DNA of 22,583 nucleotides, from contig MARA01000133.1 in the NCBI GenBank assembly GCA_001792895.1, positions 1 to 22,583 of the forward strand, given 5' to 3'. Below the pieces are notes generated by a model. That model worked only from the letters and a program-made list of their open reading frames with translations. It made no database searches and had not been told where the DNA came from. How positions within the stretch are numbered: position 1 is the stretch's first letter; every line of letters starts with the position of its first letter. The position numbers and the translations under genes are program-made. This DNA comes from Lentinus brumalis. Its lineage: Eukaryota > Basidiomycota > Agaricomycetes > Polyporales > Polyporaceae. This document shows positions 1-9,070 of this stretch, piece after piece.

Positions 1-2551
1 CCGGCATCGACTTCAGCATGCCCATGGGCCTCGTAGTGGCTGATTTGGTTGTAGCGCAAACCCCGCACGTCCGACAGTATGCCGCGACATCGCTCACCAT
101 CTCAGGCCACCAGACTTCCCCTCGCAGATAGTCTAGGGTCTTTCGTGCTCCGAGATGTGCAAGAATCGAATGTGCATGCTTCAAGAGCACCTCTCGCACT
201 TTCCGATTACCAATCAAGACGTCTGGAATACACAGCTGGTACGTCTCGCCGTGAGCCTTATACAGCAGTCCGTCAACGTATTTGAAGTGCTGAAATTGCT
301 CCGGAGCCTCGAATATCCGCTTGAAGAAGGTGTCTTCGGCATACCGTCCTCGCAGACAACCCGGCATTTCCATCCCAAGCTCGCTTGCACTAGAGATGAC
401 ACTGTTGGGTGTCTCCTGCGATTCAGACTCGGTAAGCCCGTCCTGAAGCTCTACTTGTTCATCGGATTTATGATACTGTGGCTCCGCTTCCTCAGAGCTA
501 GCCCCCTCGTCCGACGACACTGTCGCTGCGTCCTCGTCCTCAATCCCCTTGGGCCGCTTAGAACGCCTCTGCGTCTCGTTGTATGCGCCCTCCGGTTTCG
601 GGTTAGACGCGATACGAGCCGACCTTCGAGGAGCGAAGTCGATTGCTGCTGCCGCTCCAGTATACACCGGTCGCAAGACGTCCAAAGCCCGTGCCATCTG
701 TGGTACCCCCGCGCCATCATCCCCGACGTATTCCGAGCTCGCACGCTCTATGCCGAGAGGCTCATCACTGTAGATCCGGGACAGTGCGTCCGCCAGGATG
801 TTCGTCTCCCCCGGAATATAATGAATGGTAAATCGAAACTCATTCAGCACATCCATCCACCGGTGCTGACGCGGAGACAGGTTCTTCTGGCTCATCAAGT
901 ACTCCAGAGCCTTGTGGTCAGTACAGATGCGAAACGTCGCCCCGTATAGCAAGGGCCGAAAACGTTTCAGCGACTCGACAATGGCCAAGAGCTCCTGCTC
1001 GTGAACTGGGTAGTTCTGCTGGGCCGAGTTGAACTTGCCCGACCAAAAGGTGACTACTTTTGACGTTCGTAGATCGTCTCCCTGGCTGATGTACCCGCTA
1101 GCCCCCGTCAAGGACGCGTCCGTTACCAGGTTGATAGCAGGGGCGCCCTCCGAATAGTCGAGTGCGACGCGTCGGTTATTCCGCCACCGATGAACAGTAT
1201 CCCTGACTTGCTCGAAGGCTCGCTGGTGAGTAGGCGTCCACTTCCAAGGCTTGGTCGCCCCGGTTAACGGCGCCAGCACTCCCATAGGGATACGGATCCC
1301 CTCGCAATCAGGTGCGAGGAATCCCACAGCTCCTAGGAAGCTACTCAGCAGGCTTTTATTCGTCGGGACTTTCCAATTGACAACAGCATCGACCTTATGA
1401 GGATCCATGCCGATCCCGTTGTCATCCACGACATGCCCGAGAATCTTCAACTTCTCAGCAAAGAACTGCATCTTGTCGGCACCCAGGAAGAACTTCTCGC
1501 GACGCAGCACCTCGAAGACCTTTCGGACGTGCTCCATGTGCTCCTGAATCGAATTCGAATAGATCACAATGTCGTCAAGGTACACATCCATGAAGACCCC
1601 AATGTAGGGAGCAAAGATGTGGTTCATCACGGTCTGGTAAGTCGTCGGCCCATTAATGTCGCCCTGCTGCAACACGAGGCTGACCATCGTTCCGTCCGGT
1701 GTCGTGAACAGTGTTCGCGGTACGTGCTCCGGTACCACCCTGATCTGCTCGTAAGCATCCTTGCCATCTATCAGGCTTCTGTACTTATGCTTAACCACAT
1801 TTCGCAGAATTCCGTCTATGTCCGGGAGCGGAGCAGCCAGCTTATGCGTGTTCGCATTTTGCTGCCGCTTGTCAACCACAGTACGCAGTCTCAAGACTCC
1901 ATCTTCGCGAGGCGGCTTCGGGATCATCAACATTGGCGAAGCATTGACTCCCGAAGCGAGCTGCCACCTTCCACTATCCAGGTACGCCGCTTTCTTCTCG
2001 TGCCACAAGGGTTTCAGAGCGTCCGGGCACTTAGACGGCCTCCAGGCGTACACTTTCGACTCGTCGATCAGCGGGATCGAATGGTTCACATCTCGAAGGG
2101 GTGGGAGCGCCGCTGTGGCCCCGTCTTGACATAGATCTCGTGCGTCACGGCGCAGCTCATCCCTGAGCTTCTCAAGCTCATCTTCAAGTAGCTCGACCGC
2201 TGCCGATGCCAGCACGACCGTCTCTTCTCCATGAATCTCAACGGGCTCATCAGAACCGACCGAGATCCGCGTAGGGTTCATACCAATTGCCACCTTGTGC
2301 TGGAAGATGAAGGGTGTACCCAGGATCATGTCGTAAGTGTCTAGGTTTACGACATCGAAGCGTCGCTTCGTGCTGATTGTCTGGTATTTGAAGTCGACCG
2401 TCACACAGCAATTGACCTTCGAGCGTGACCCATGCACGGCCAACTGAACAGGTATGGGCTTGGCAAGCACCTCTTTCTCGAGCTTCAGCTGATCTACCAC
2501 AGTGGTAGAGATGAAGTCCGCCATAGAGCCTGTATCCAGGAGGGCCGTAGC
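1..2551 (-). CDS. pol: Retrotransposon Pol: protease, RT, RNase H, integrase N-terminus (partial)
   Basis: This frame has no stop from 2551 to the window edge (about 850 codons), checked codon by codon. It starts in the middle of the protease, just before the catalytic DTGS (2525-2536). RT follows (roughly 2060-1330) with the YLDD catalytic motif at 1571-1582. RNase H (about 1330-770) has TDAS, HEQE, TDHKALEY and an ADALSR end. A tether of low similarity rich in Glu and Ser follows, then the integrase HHCC finger: HxxxxH at 155-172 and CxxC at 65-76. The integrase catalytic core is outside the window. The product would reverse-transcribe and integrate the element. No ATG fits the start; the frame is entered from the upstream frame near 2550 by a -1 (or +2) change, seen as a likely single-base deletion after an NGQK-coding stretch. 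Confidence 0.9.
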
Positions 2552-3699
2552 TTCTGCCCGTTCACCTCGACCTCAACCACAATCAGCTTCGGGATCTTTC
2601 TGCTAACATCCCGGGTCCGCATGGCATTCCGTTCAATAGCTGGGACCGAATCGTCGGAAGGAGCTGACTTCTTTTTGCCAGGCTTCCCTGTTCGGACGCC
2701 ACCCAGCATCAAACATTGACGCCGTTGCTGCCGGCTCGTGGTCGCAGCCGCACGCTGCCGTTCCAGGTCCTCAAAAGGGCCGTACTCGAGGAGAGAGCGC
2801 AACATCTGCCTAGGGTCGAAGTCCGGGCTTCTGACGCGCTGGTGAGTCAACGCTACAGACCGATCTTCGAGCTGCAAAGATACCCGGTATCTGACCGGGT
2901 CAGGCTCCACTCGTACTAACTCCTTCCAATTCAGCAGGTTCGGAAATTCCTGCCTAACCTGGGTCGCAACATGCGCCCGCAACCAGTACAGTGCCGGGTA
3001 CGACTTATCCGGGGCTTGATACTGCGGGAACCCTGTGCCCCATTCAGCGCGAGGTGGAATAGTAATCCATCTTTCCCACTCGGCCTGTATGATTTCAGGT
3101 ACCCCTACCTCCGGGTCGTCCATCTGCTGACGAGTTACCAGATACTCGTCCACAGAACTGTGTCTATTCAGCTTGTCCCAGACCACAAAGCCTTCGTCTC
3201 CATTCGCAGAGATCGAGAAGCGTTCACCCGGATCCATCTCGGCATCCTCAGCTTCACTAGGATCATAGAAGCTCTGGAACAGGGCCTGCAAGAACTCAAT
3301 ACAGTCAACCTCATGGGCTCGTTCCCATACTTGATCAGGCACGGGAGCCTCCCGAACCACAGGCTCTTGTACATCGAACCGCATCGCTCCCAGGGCGATA
3401 CCCTCTCCGTTCTTCGTCTGCCGGGCTCGGTCTGCAAGCTTCTCAAGGTCGGCGAATCTCATCGAACCCGCGTTCAAGTTCGGTGCCTTGGCCGTCTTCC
3501 GGGACCTGCAGTTCCGGCTTTCATGTCCGGTCTCTTTGCAGGTGAAGCAACGGCCTTCCGCCCTCAAACGATCGCGTTCTTCCTTGGACAACTTCTCGAA
3601 CTTCCCGCTGCGAGGCTGTAAGTTCTTCTGGTACTTCTGCCCCTGCTGCTGACCCGAATACTTCGCAGGCTTCGAGCCCCCGCCCGACCTCCGCCCGGG
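2494..3699 (-). CDS. Gag C-terminus with CCHC zinc knuckle and protease N-terminus (separate frame)
   Basis: This is the middle of the gag-pol reading frame. It is open between an in-frame TAG at 3700-3702 and a stop at 2494. It begins with a Gln-rich linker (KYSGQQQG-like), then a zinc knuckle CFTCKETGHESRNC (CX2CX4HX4C) that binds RNA in gag nucleocapsids. A linker of about 250 residues follows, and the frame ends in the first strand of the protease (IVVEVEVNGQK). After that point sensible protein continues only in the next frame, and this frame runs to a stop 20 codons later. No convincing ATG opens it. The first candidate (near 3591) is a TTG, so it is not an independent gene but gag downstream of a frameshift located at about 3677-3699. 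Confidence 0.85.
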   Translation of the reverse strand, partial: PGRRSGGGSKPAKYSGQQQGQKYQKNLQPRSGKFEKLSKEERDRLRAEGRCFTCKETGHESRNCRSRKTAKAPNLNAGSMRFADLEKLADRARQTKNGEGIALGAMRFDVQEPVVREAPVPDQVWERAHEVDCIEFLQALFQSFYDPSEAEDAEMDPGERFSISANGDEGFVVWDKLNRHSSVDEYLVTRQQMDDPEVGVPEIIQAEWERWITIPPRAEWGTGFPQYQAPDKSYPALYWLRAHVATQVRQEFPNLLNWKELVRVEPDPVRYRVSLQLEDRSVALTHQRVRSPDFDPRQMLRSLLEYGPFEDLERQRAAATTSRQQRRQCLMLGGVRTGKPGKKKSAPSDDSVPAIERNAMRTRDVSRKIPKLIVVEVEVNGQKLRPSWIQALWRTSSLPLW

Positions 3700-5768
3700 C
3701 TATCGCCCTTGGGCTTGTACGGCTCAGGGCCGGTTGTTCGATTCTCGAATCGTCCCCAGGTACGCCCTGGCACTTGTCCCTCGAACGCACGCTCCTCACG
3801 ACGAGCTTCGTAGTAGGCTTCCTCTCGTCGTACAGCGTACTTCACCAGCTTATCAAGCTTGGTGCGTTCCGGGTTCAATCCCTTCTCGATCAGATGTACG
3901 CGCAGATACTGATGTATTCCTTTCCAGAATATCTGAACTATCTGAAAATCTGTGACATCAGGGAAACGTACCGCGAGCTGTTGGAGGTCGCGTACAAAAT
4001 CACGGACCCTGGCTTTGCCCTGCGTGGACTTCTCCAGACGCATCCTCAGCCTTGCTTTGTAGTCCGGCGGGAAACAATAATTAAACAGGGCTTCGTATAG
4101 ACTCTTAACTGTCCAGTCTGACTGTCTAGTGGCGACGTGCCGCATAAAGAACTGGCTAGGTGCGTCCGACAAAAACTGTATTATCAACTTGAGTGCTAGC
4201 CTGTCGGGCAGTCCGTTCAGCTCACGCCAGGTGTCCACCTCGTATGTCCACTGGTCAAACACGTCAAGGTCCGGTCTGCCATTCCAGGCAAAAGGCGCCT
4301 TCACCTTCACGCCGGCCATCGCGCGCTTCAGGCGCTTGTGTTCGCTCTTCTGCTTACGGCGATGCCGCTTGGCTACAGGCGACTTCCTCTGTCCTCGACG
4401 GCTACCGCTATCACTCGAACTGCTGGGGTATTCGCTGCTAGAGCTGCTGTCGCCGCCGCTGGACCCGTCGTCGCTATCGGACTCTGACGAACTGTCATCA
4501 GAACCAGAACTCGAGCTCGAGCTCGAGCTCGACGAACTACTGCTAGGCGGCCCCCGCCCTCCAGCTGCTGTGGTGGCTCGGAACCACCCGCCCTCCGGCA
4601 TCTGCGAAGTTTCGCGCTTGAACTGGACCGTCTTGTCCTTAGCGCGGTTACTCGGTCTGGCTGGCCTGCCACCGTTGGGGTGCTGAGCACCGGCTTTAGG
4701 AGCAGGGACCGAGGTGGACGGCTCGCAGCTTGCGAAACGGCGGAGAAATTCACGCTGTTGCGCGTCTCGCGGTACGTCCTTTCCCTTTTGCAACTGACTG
4801 TATCGTCCATTCGGACCAGCCGGAGCCTCGGGTTCGCTCTCAGAGTCGACAGTGACAATCATGGCTCTCGAGGTGAGTCCGACAATCACTTCCGATTCTT
4901 CGCGCTTTACACGCTCCAACTCCGCGGTCTGCACCGAGGCGGCAATAGCCAACTCGAGCTCCCGCAGCTCGTCCTCTTCCCCGGTCGTTTGGGCTTGCAC
5001 AGCCGCGACATCCTTCCAGATCTCGTCCAAGATAGACAAGTTAACAGGTGCCAGGTCAGGTAACACCGGCGCAGCTGTCGCGGTGTAGAACCATTCAACA
5101 GGGATCGGACCGAGCTGGTCCTCGACCTCTGCAAGGTCGAACCACGAGGGGAAGTACCGCGACGCCACGGCGAGGCTGGTGTTCGATTTGACTGCTCGAA
5201 CAGATCCTCCCATCGCCATCTTCCATCCCTCGCTCGAGGTCGCGGGCTCCAGCTCCGCGCACACTCGTTCCGCGTCCTCCGCCTCGGAGTCGCGGTCCTG
5301 ATCGGCCAGCGCAACTACGTCCGCGCTGCTACCGACATCTTCCGGCTGCGCTTGGAGAGCGCGCTCGGTTTCGGACGCAGCGAGCGGTCTCTCGCGCGTC
5401 CCTCTATGCCCTCGGTACGTTCCTCCTCCCGAAACCGCAGATTGCCCATTCCGGATAGCCCGAACACTTCCGCGCGTGACGCGGCGGGCGTATTCGTCTT
5501 CCATGAGCTGGTCGTAGTCACTAACGCCCCACTTCACAGCCAACCCGAGGTCGGTCACGGCATGAAGTGGCACGCTAGGATGCGGCCGGACGATGGTCTC
5601 CTCGTCCGGAGGAGGAAGGTGAAACGCACCTGGGAGCTCTCCCATGGCCTCGAGCTCCGAGGCCACGGTGAACCTCACTTCTTCGAGGTTCTGGGGAGCG
5701 GCGGCCGCCTCCGTCGAGGTCCGCTCACTGCCCCGGTTCTTGCGAACGTTCTTGCTGCTTGTCGACAT
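3564..5768 (-). CDS. gag: Retrotransposon Gag polyprotein (N-terminal and capsid part)
   Basis: A 734-residue ORF with an ATG start at 5768. Residues 1-400 are acidic and low-complexity. About 405-460 is a serine tract (alternating AGC/TCG codons) mixed with Asp/Glu. A Lys/Arg-rich segment follows. Residues about 487-660 form a typical retrotransposon gag domain, with FAWNGRPDLDVFDQW near its start, helical segments, and an RxxEAYYEARREE end. Gag packages the element RNA in cytoplasmic particles. The last 45 or so residues of this ORF (downstream of a GGGCGGGGG run at 3677-3685) are out of frame with the zinc-knuckle segment and look like nonsense, so the native frame is left at about 3677-3699. 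The long N-terminal extension before the gag domain is longer than in classic Ty3. Confidence 0.88.
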   Translation of the reverse strand: MSTSSKNVRKNRGSERTSTEAAAAPQNLEEVRFTVASELEAMGELPGAFHLPPPDEETIVRPHPSVPLHAVTDLGLAVKWGVSDYDQLMEDEYARRVTRGSVRAIRNGQSAVSGGGTYRGHRGTRERPLAASETERALQAQPEDVGSSADVVALADQDRDSEAEDAERVCAELEPATSSEGWKMAMGGSVRAVKSNTSLAVASRYFPSWFDLAEVEDQLGPIPVEWFYTATAAPVLPDLAPVNLSILDEIWKDVAAVQAQTTGEEDELRELELAIAASVQTAELERVKREESEVIVGLTSRAMIVTVDSESEPEAPAGPNGRYSQLQKGKDVPRDAQQREFLRRFASCEPSTSVPAPKAGAQHPNGGRPARPSNRAKDKTVQFKRETSQMPEGGWFRATTAAGGRGPPSSSSSSSSSSSSSGSDDSSSESDSDDGSSGGDSSSSSEYPSSSSDSGSRRGQRKSPVAKRHRRKQKSEHKRLKRAMAGVKVKAPFAWNGRPDLDVFDQWTYEVDTWRELNGLPDRLALKLIIQFLSDAPSQFFMRHVATRQSDWTVKSLYEALFNYCFPPDYKARLRMRLEKSTQGKARVRDFVRDLQQLAVRFPDVTDFQIVQIFWKGIHQYLRVHLIEKGLNPERTKLDKLVKYAVRREEAYYEARREERAFEGQVPGRTWGRFENRTTGPEPYKPKGDSPGGGRAGARSLRSIRVSSRGRSTRRTYSLAAGSSRSCPRKNAIV
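4509..4534. repeat. (GAGCTC)n microsatellite inside gag
   Basis: About four perfect tandem copies of the hexamer GAGCTC/CGAGCT. On the minus strand it codes part of the gag serine tract. Such repeats slip easily and could change tract length between element copies. Confidence 0.85.
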
Positions 5769-6007
5769 TGAGATTGATGAGAGAAACTGACGACGTCCGG
5801 GTGATCAAGCCGAAGCGTCAGCTATAGATACGCGAGAAAAAGACTACTCAAAAAATGTGAGAAAACCGGTGCTTGACGAAGGAGCTTGACGATTGTCGAG
5901 GTCGAGGTCGAGCGGCCGGTAAACACGAGAGTCTTCAAGACACGAGCGATGAGTAGGAACGGTCGTCGTATCAAGAGAACTGGGGCCTAGGCGCCCCCAA
6001 ACTACTG

Positions 6008-6017
6008 GTCTTATATA
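6008..6017 (-). promoter_or_regulatory. TATA box of the retroelement (candidate)
   Basis: TATATAAGAC on the element strand, about 240 bases upstream of the gag ATG and downstream of a pyrimidine-rich tract. That is where a U3 promoter would place it. A 7-bp inverted repeat CTGGTCT/AGACCAG (6005-6011 and 6052-6058) brackets it. Confidence 0.45.
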
Positions 6018-6123
6018 CATGTCTAGAATAGCGTGCGTCATCGAGTATAGAAGACCAGAGAACGTCATGGAATGTAGAGTAAACAAAGAAACAATGAGAC
6101 AAGGGAATACAAAGAACCAAAGG

Positions 6124-6166
6124 GATGAAAGAAACAATGAGATGAAAGAGACAATGAGATGAAAGG
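6124..6166. repeat. 17-bp direct repeat, 2.5 copies (GATGAAAGARACAATGA)
   Basis: Copies at 6124-6140 and 6141-6157 differ at one base, and a half copy follows at 6158-6166. A related AACAAAGAAACAATGAGA stretch precedes them. It is purine-rich on plus and pyrimidine-rich on the element strand, directly upstream of the TATA box, as expected for a U3 enhancer-like tract. Confidence 0.7.
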
Positions 6167-6251
6167 AAGGCTACGTCATCTCGAGCCTCGAGGCTATGAG
6201 ATGCGTGCCTGGGAGGTGAGTCCGAGAATGGCTATCGTGACGCCGGCATCC

Positions 6252-6677
6252 TTACAAGGCGTCCCATGAAGGCAGAAGCACACCAACCGCGAGAACATCA
6301 GACTTCGAGTCTTTAGCTTTCGTAGTGTCCAGCATGGAATCAGCGGTGCGTCTCGTGCCCCCTATGAGAGGGATAGAATCCTCCCGGCTCTTCACCTGCT
6401 CCCCAGCACGGGTTAGCACAGACTTCGAGTCTTCAATTTTTGCGGAATCTTCCATGGGATCAGGGGTGTATCTCGAGTCCCACAGAGGAAGGATTCCATC
6501 CTCCTGGCTCTTAGGCTCCTGCAAGACGGCGCAAGTCAAGTAGTACGCAGTGTGCCACACATTGGTCGGGCGACGTACCGGCTTGACTCGGATGGTAGTA
6601 CGATCTCGGTGCTTTGGCTTGCGATCTGCAACCTCGTCTTGATCTTCCACTTTGGTGATCGAGCTCGGAAGTATCAT
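6252..6677 (-). pseudogene. 5' fragment of a DUF6697-type gene (truncated tandem paralogue)
   Basis: Exon 1 (6579-6677, 33 codons, ATG at 6677) matches exon 1 of the intact gene at 7125-8935 along its whole length: both have ILPSSI, KVED and VADRKPK. Most base differences between them are at third codon positions and one indel is a whole codon. A 60-bp intron (6519-6578, GTACGT...TTGCAG) is at the homologous place, phase 0. Exon 2 (6518 down to a stop at 6252) holds two tandem copies of a 120-bp module that the intact gene has once. The large third exon with the conserved DUF6697 core is absent. Sequence left of about 6225 is retroelement. It is probably a duplicate disrupted by the insertion, with the remainder possibly left of the window. 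The short frame could still be transcribed, giving about 120 residues. Confidence 0.65.
6299..6518. repeat. 120-bp tandem duplication inside exon 2 of the truncated paralogue
   Basis: Unit A is 6299-6418 and unit B 6419-6518 (B is cut by the intron). Both begin CAGACTTCGAGTCTT on plus, exactly 120 bases apart, and keep matching words such as GGATCAG/GGAATCAG and CTGGCTCTT/CCGGCTCTT. The period is a multiple of three. The encoded modules align codon by codon (E-x-KSxEDxIPL ... DSxK-x-x-DSKS), so the duplication happened in a coding sequence. Confidence 0.75.
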
Positions 6678-7124
6678 AATGAGATCCAAGGCGTTCCGAA
6701 TTGAACGTTGAAGGCGAGTACCAGGAACCAGGACGCGTGGTCGCCGCGTCGGCTAGAAAGTGGAGCCTGGTAAGGGCGGGCCGACTCCCTAATATGGCGA
6801 ATATCTCGTGACCGTGGACGCAAACTCCTTCAGCAAGCGCGATGCAAGTCTCGTCTTTACCAGAACTACCTAGCTGGCTAGCTTCAAAGGCACTCTACAA
6901 AGCGGACATAATGTATGGAGTTAGAGTACGTATCGCAAGAGGCTAACAGTGTTGTCGAAAGGGCTTCATGACCGTTCGTGCCCCACCACGAGCCTTCCTG
7001 TTGGTTTGCGAGAGGACTCCGCCGTATCTGACTGGATGGACGAGCCCATCGGGCGTGCACTCAACGGAGCGTACAATGTTTGAGCAGCACAACTGCAGTG
7101 CACATAGGAAACCAAAACACAAGG

Positions 7125-8935
7125 CTACGAAGTCCGTACTCGTTTCACCCTCTTGCGTGTTGACCGTCTCTCAGGTAACTGCACCGAGCCGGCAGGAATC
7201 ATTTTCACGCCCTCGTAACGGTCACCATTGCCCTCTAGAGCCCCCGGCTCTTCAGCACGTCCATCTGCATGTTCGCCGTCCGATTGTACCTCAGCGGGCT
7301 TCCTCTTGGCTGAGCCCATACCCTTGCCGGTCTTAGGCTTCTGCACCCTTCCGGGAGCTGCGCCCTGCTTCTTCTTAGTAGGTGCGGGAGGGTTCCAAAG
7401 GTGTAGGTTTCGTCCGAGCAAACGAATGAACTCCGCGTCGTAACCGACGCAGGTCATCGTGTATACGCCCATTTCCTCGAGTGCAGTCAGTATCGTCCGC
7501 GCAGATTGTGCATATGAGGCAGAGCTTACTTCTTCACCACGATCAAATGCGCCGTTGATGTCTTCCTCTGTAATCGAGGCTTGGATCTCCTTCATGTTCG
7601 GCTCCGCCGCTTCGTAGTCTTCTTCGGTGACTTTGTAGTTCGAGCCTCTCTGCTTGCGCAGCCATACCCGAACACATACGGAGGTACCCGAGTACTTGAT
7701 GTACCCTTGAGCCCAAGTACGGCGGACCTAGGGACTGGTCAATAAAAGTCAATGGGATAAACACGACGGGACGTCTTACCACCTCGGATTGCTGCTTCCA
7801 CGACTCCGCTGTGAGCGACTTCCCAGGCCGAAACATGTACTGGCCCATATACACCCACTTGCCCGACCGAACCCGGACGAACGTGCGCAGAACGTCCTTC
7901 ATGTCGTCGACTGCGTGGCGCGTCCCCTCAAAAAAGAGACCTGAGACCCCTGGGCGCGTCGGGGCGTGCGGGTTCCACTCGAGTGTCAAAAAGGCCCAGC
8001 CCCGGAGGCCATGCCATTCGACAAGGTCTGGATTCAGTCGAGGAAAGGTAGCCTGGAGGTTTCCGCCGTAGAGATTAGAAATGTAGGCGCGAGGGAAGGG
8101 GCATTCTGCGACGTCTGGCGGTACTGGGATTGGGAACCGATGGTTGATCCCTTCCCATGTCAGGGCGTCCAGTACGTATTCGTCGCTCAGCATGAGCTCT
8201 TCCTTCACTTTAACGTCCGGCTTGAAAACATCTACAATCAGGACGCGATCGACTCCGTATTCAGGTTTAATACTGACATTTCGCAGCTCCCGGATGGCCT
8301 GAGCGACCTCCGCAGGGCCGGGGGTATGCCTCTCGGGTTCAGCGTTCCGACGAATTGAACCTCCGGAAGGCTTTACTGTAGCCCTGGGCTGTTCGTCAAC
8401 CTGAGTAGCCTCGCGACTTGATCCTCCTGTGTCCGCTGGCATCTGCTGCTCCATATGTGACCGGGACCGGGCTTGAAGAGACTTGCTGCGCAGTACGTCG
8501 CTCCATCGCGGCAGCACGACCTCGATCATCGGAAGTGCTTTCCCGTCCCTCACGACCACATGGGGGACAGCGGACTGCGATATTGTGGCTGTCGACTCCG
8601 TTTTCTGAGAATATCTTCATGAGTAAGTCGTCTCGAGATGGCCGGAAGGATCATATATACGAACGGTGAGTATACCAGTCTTCGAATCTTCGACCTTCGT
8701 GGCAGGCTCCCAACGGGCGCGGGAAGCCGCAGAAACTTCGTATGCCTCCAAGGTATCACCCTGACCTTTCTCCTATTTGCCATGTACAAGTCAACACGCA
8801 CGCCGCACGCCACGCAGATGAGCCAGTTGAACACACCCGCTTGACTCGAGTGGTACCATCTCGGAGCTTTGGCTTCCGATCTGCTACTTTGTCGTCATCT
8901 TCCACTTTGATTATCGAGCTCGGTAGTATCATCAT
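7125..8935 (-). CDS. DUF6697-like basidiomycete protein, five exons
   Basis: Proposed exons (5' to 3'): 8837-8935, 8665-8772, 7780-8604, 7530-7727, 7125-7475. They give 526 residues; all five exons are whole codons and all introns (64, 60, 52 and 54 bp) phase 0. Residues 237-344 carry the conserved core: YISNLYGGN, FPRL, a GLRGWAFLTLEWNPHAP stretch, GLFF and GKWVYMGQY. After the third intron come RRTWAQGYI, an ITEEDI..AF..GEE segment and, past the last intron, YTMTCVGYD. I recognise this pattern as DUF6697, found mainly in basidiomycetes; its role is unknown. The C-terminus is Lys/Arg-rich (KKKQG, KPKTGKG, RKRVKRVR), suggesting a nuclear protein. The N-terminus is acidic/basic and disordered. 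The weakest junction is the second intron (donor GTTCGT at 8664), chosen because it keeps phase. A second, broken copy lies directly downstream. Confidence 0.75.
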
Positions 8936-9070
8936 GAGACTTGAGGCGTTTTTCAGTCGAAGGCGAGTGGACACCGTACGCGTCGGCTACATAAGGTAGA
9001 ACTCGTAAGGGCGGCTACCTCAGGGTACTCAGGCTATGGGTGTCTCGTGACCGTGGACAAGAACTTGAAG
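8609..9070 (-). repeat. Diverged tandem repeat copy 2 (5' end of the intact gene)
   Basis: Partner of 6252-6840, in the same orientation about 2.3 kb away. It contains exons 1-2 and the upstream region of the intact DUF6697-type gene. Confidence 0.75.

Larger units (their letters stand above)
1..6225 (-). mobile_element. Ty3/gypsy LTR retrotransposon, 3' part beyond window
   Basis: In transcription order the minus strand holds a candidate 5' LTR/leader, a gag frame with a retrotransposon-gag domain, a CCHC zinc knuckle, an aspartic protease (DTGS, 2525-2536), reverse transcriptase (YLDD, 1571-1582), RNase H and the HHCC zinc finger of integrase. Protease-RT-RNase H-integrase is the Ty3/gypsy order. 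The integrase core and the 3' LTR lie left of base 1. Two apparent one-base losses split the coding region into three frames, so this copy is probably defective unless frameshifting is programmed. The outer (right) boundary is approximate. It is placed where similarity of the neighbouring DUF6697 gene fragment to its intact paralogue fades (about 6225). Confidence 0.9.
5850..6225 (-). repeat. Candidate 5' LTR and leader of the gypsy element
   Basis: This stretch separates gag from the truncated DUF6697 gene. On the element strand it has a CT-rich tract with 17-bp repeats (6124-6166), then a TATA box (TATATAAGAC, about 6008-6017), then a GC-rich palindromic stretch around GCCTAGGC (5984-5997) and a leader up to the gag ATG. 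That order suits U3-R-U5. The ends are unproven: the partner 3' LTR is outside the window, no clear TG...CA ends or tRNA primer-binding site were recognised, and a 97-codon minus ORF here shows no protein-like signal. Confidence 0.5.
6252..6840 (-). repeat. Diverged tandem repeat copy 1 (promoter plus exons 1-2)
   Basis: Similar to 8609-9070. Shared words run from the second exon through exon 1 and about 150 bases upstream of the ATG (AAGGCGAGT, CGCGTCGGCT, GTAAGGGCGG, TCTCGTGACCGTGGAC). Shared upstream sequence shows that promoter and 5' end were duplicated together. Confidence 0.75.

Noticed and set aside
155..949. 264-codon plus-strand ORF
   Set aside because: Shadow of the pol frame on the opposite strand; minus translation gives clear RNase H and integrase motifs.
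1397..2134. 245-codon plus-strand ORF
   Set aside because: Antisense shadow of the reverse transcriptase region.
3677..3699. Programmed -1 frameshift site in gag
   Set aside because: No X XXY YYZ slippery heptamer with A or U in the second half; a single-base loss beside the G-rich run is simpler. Kept only as a question in the findings.
5844..6137. 97-codon minus ORF upstream of gag
   Set aside because: Lies in the LTR/leader; hydrophobic start is produced by the CT-rich tract and there is no protein-like pattern.
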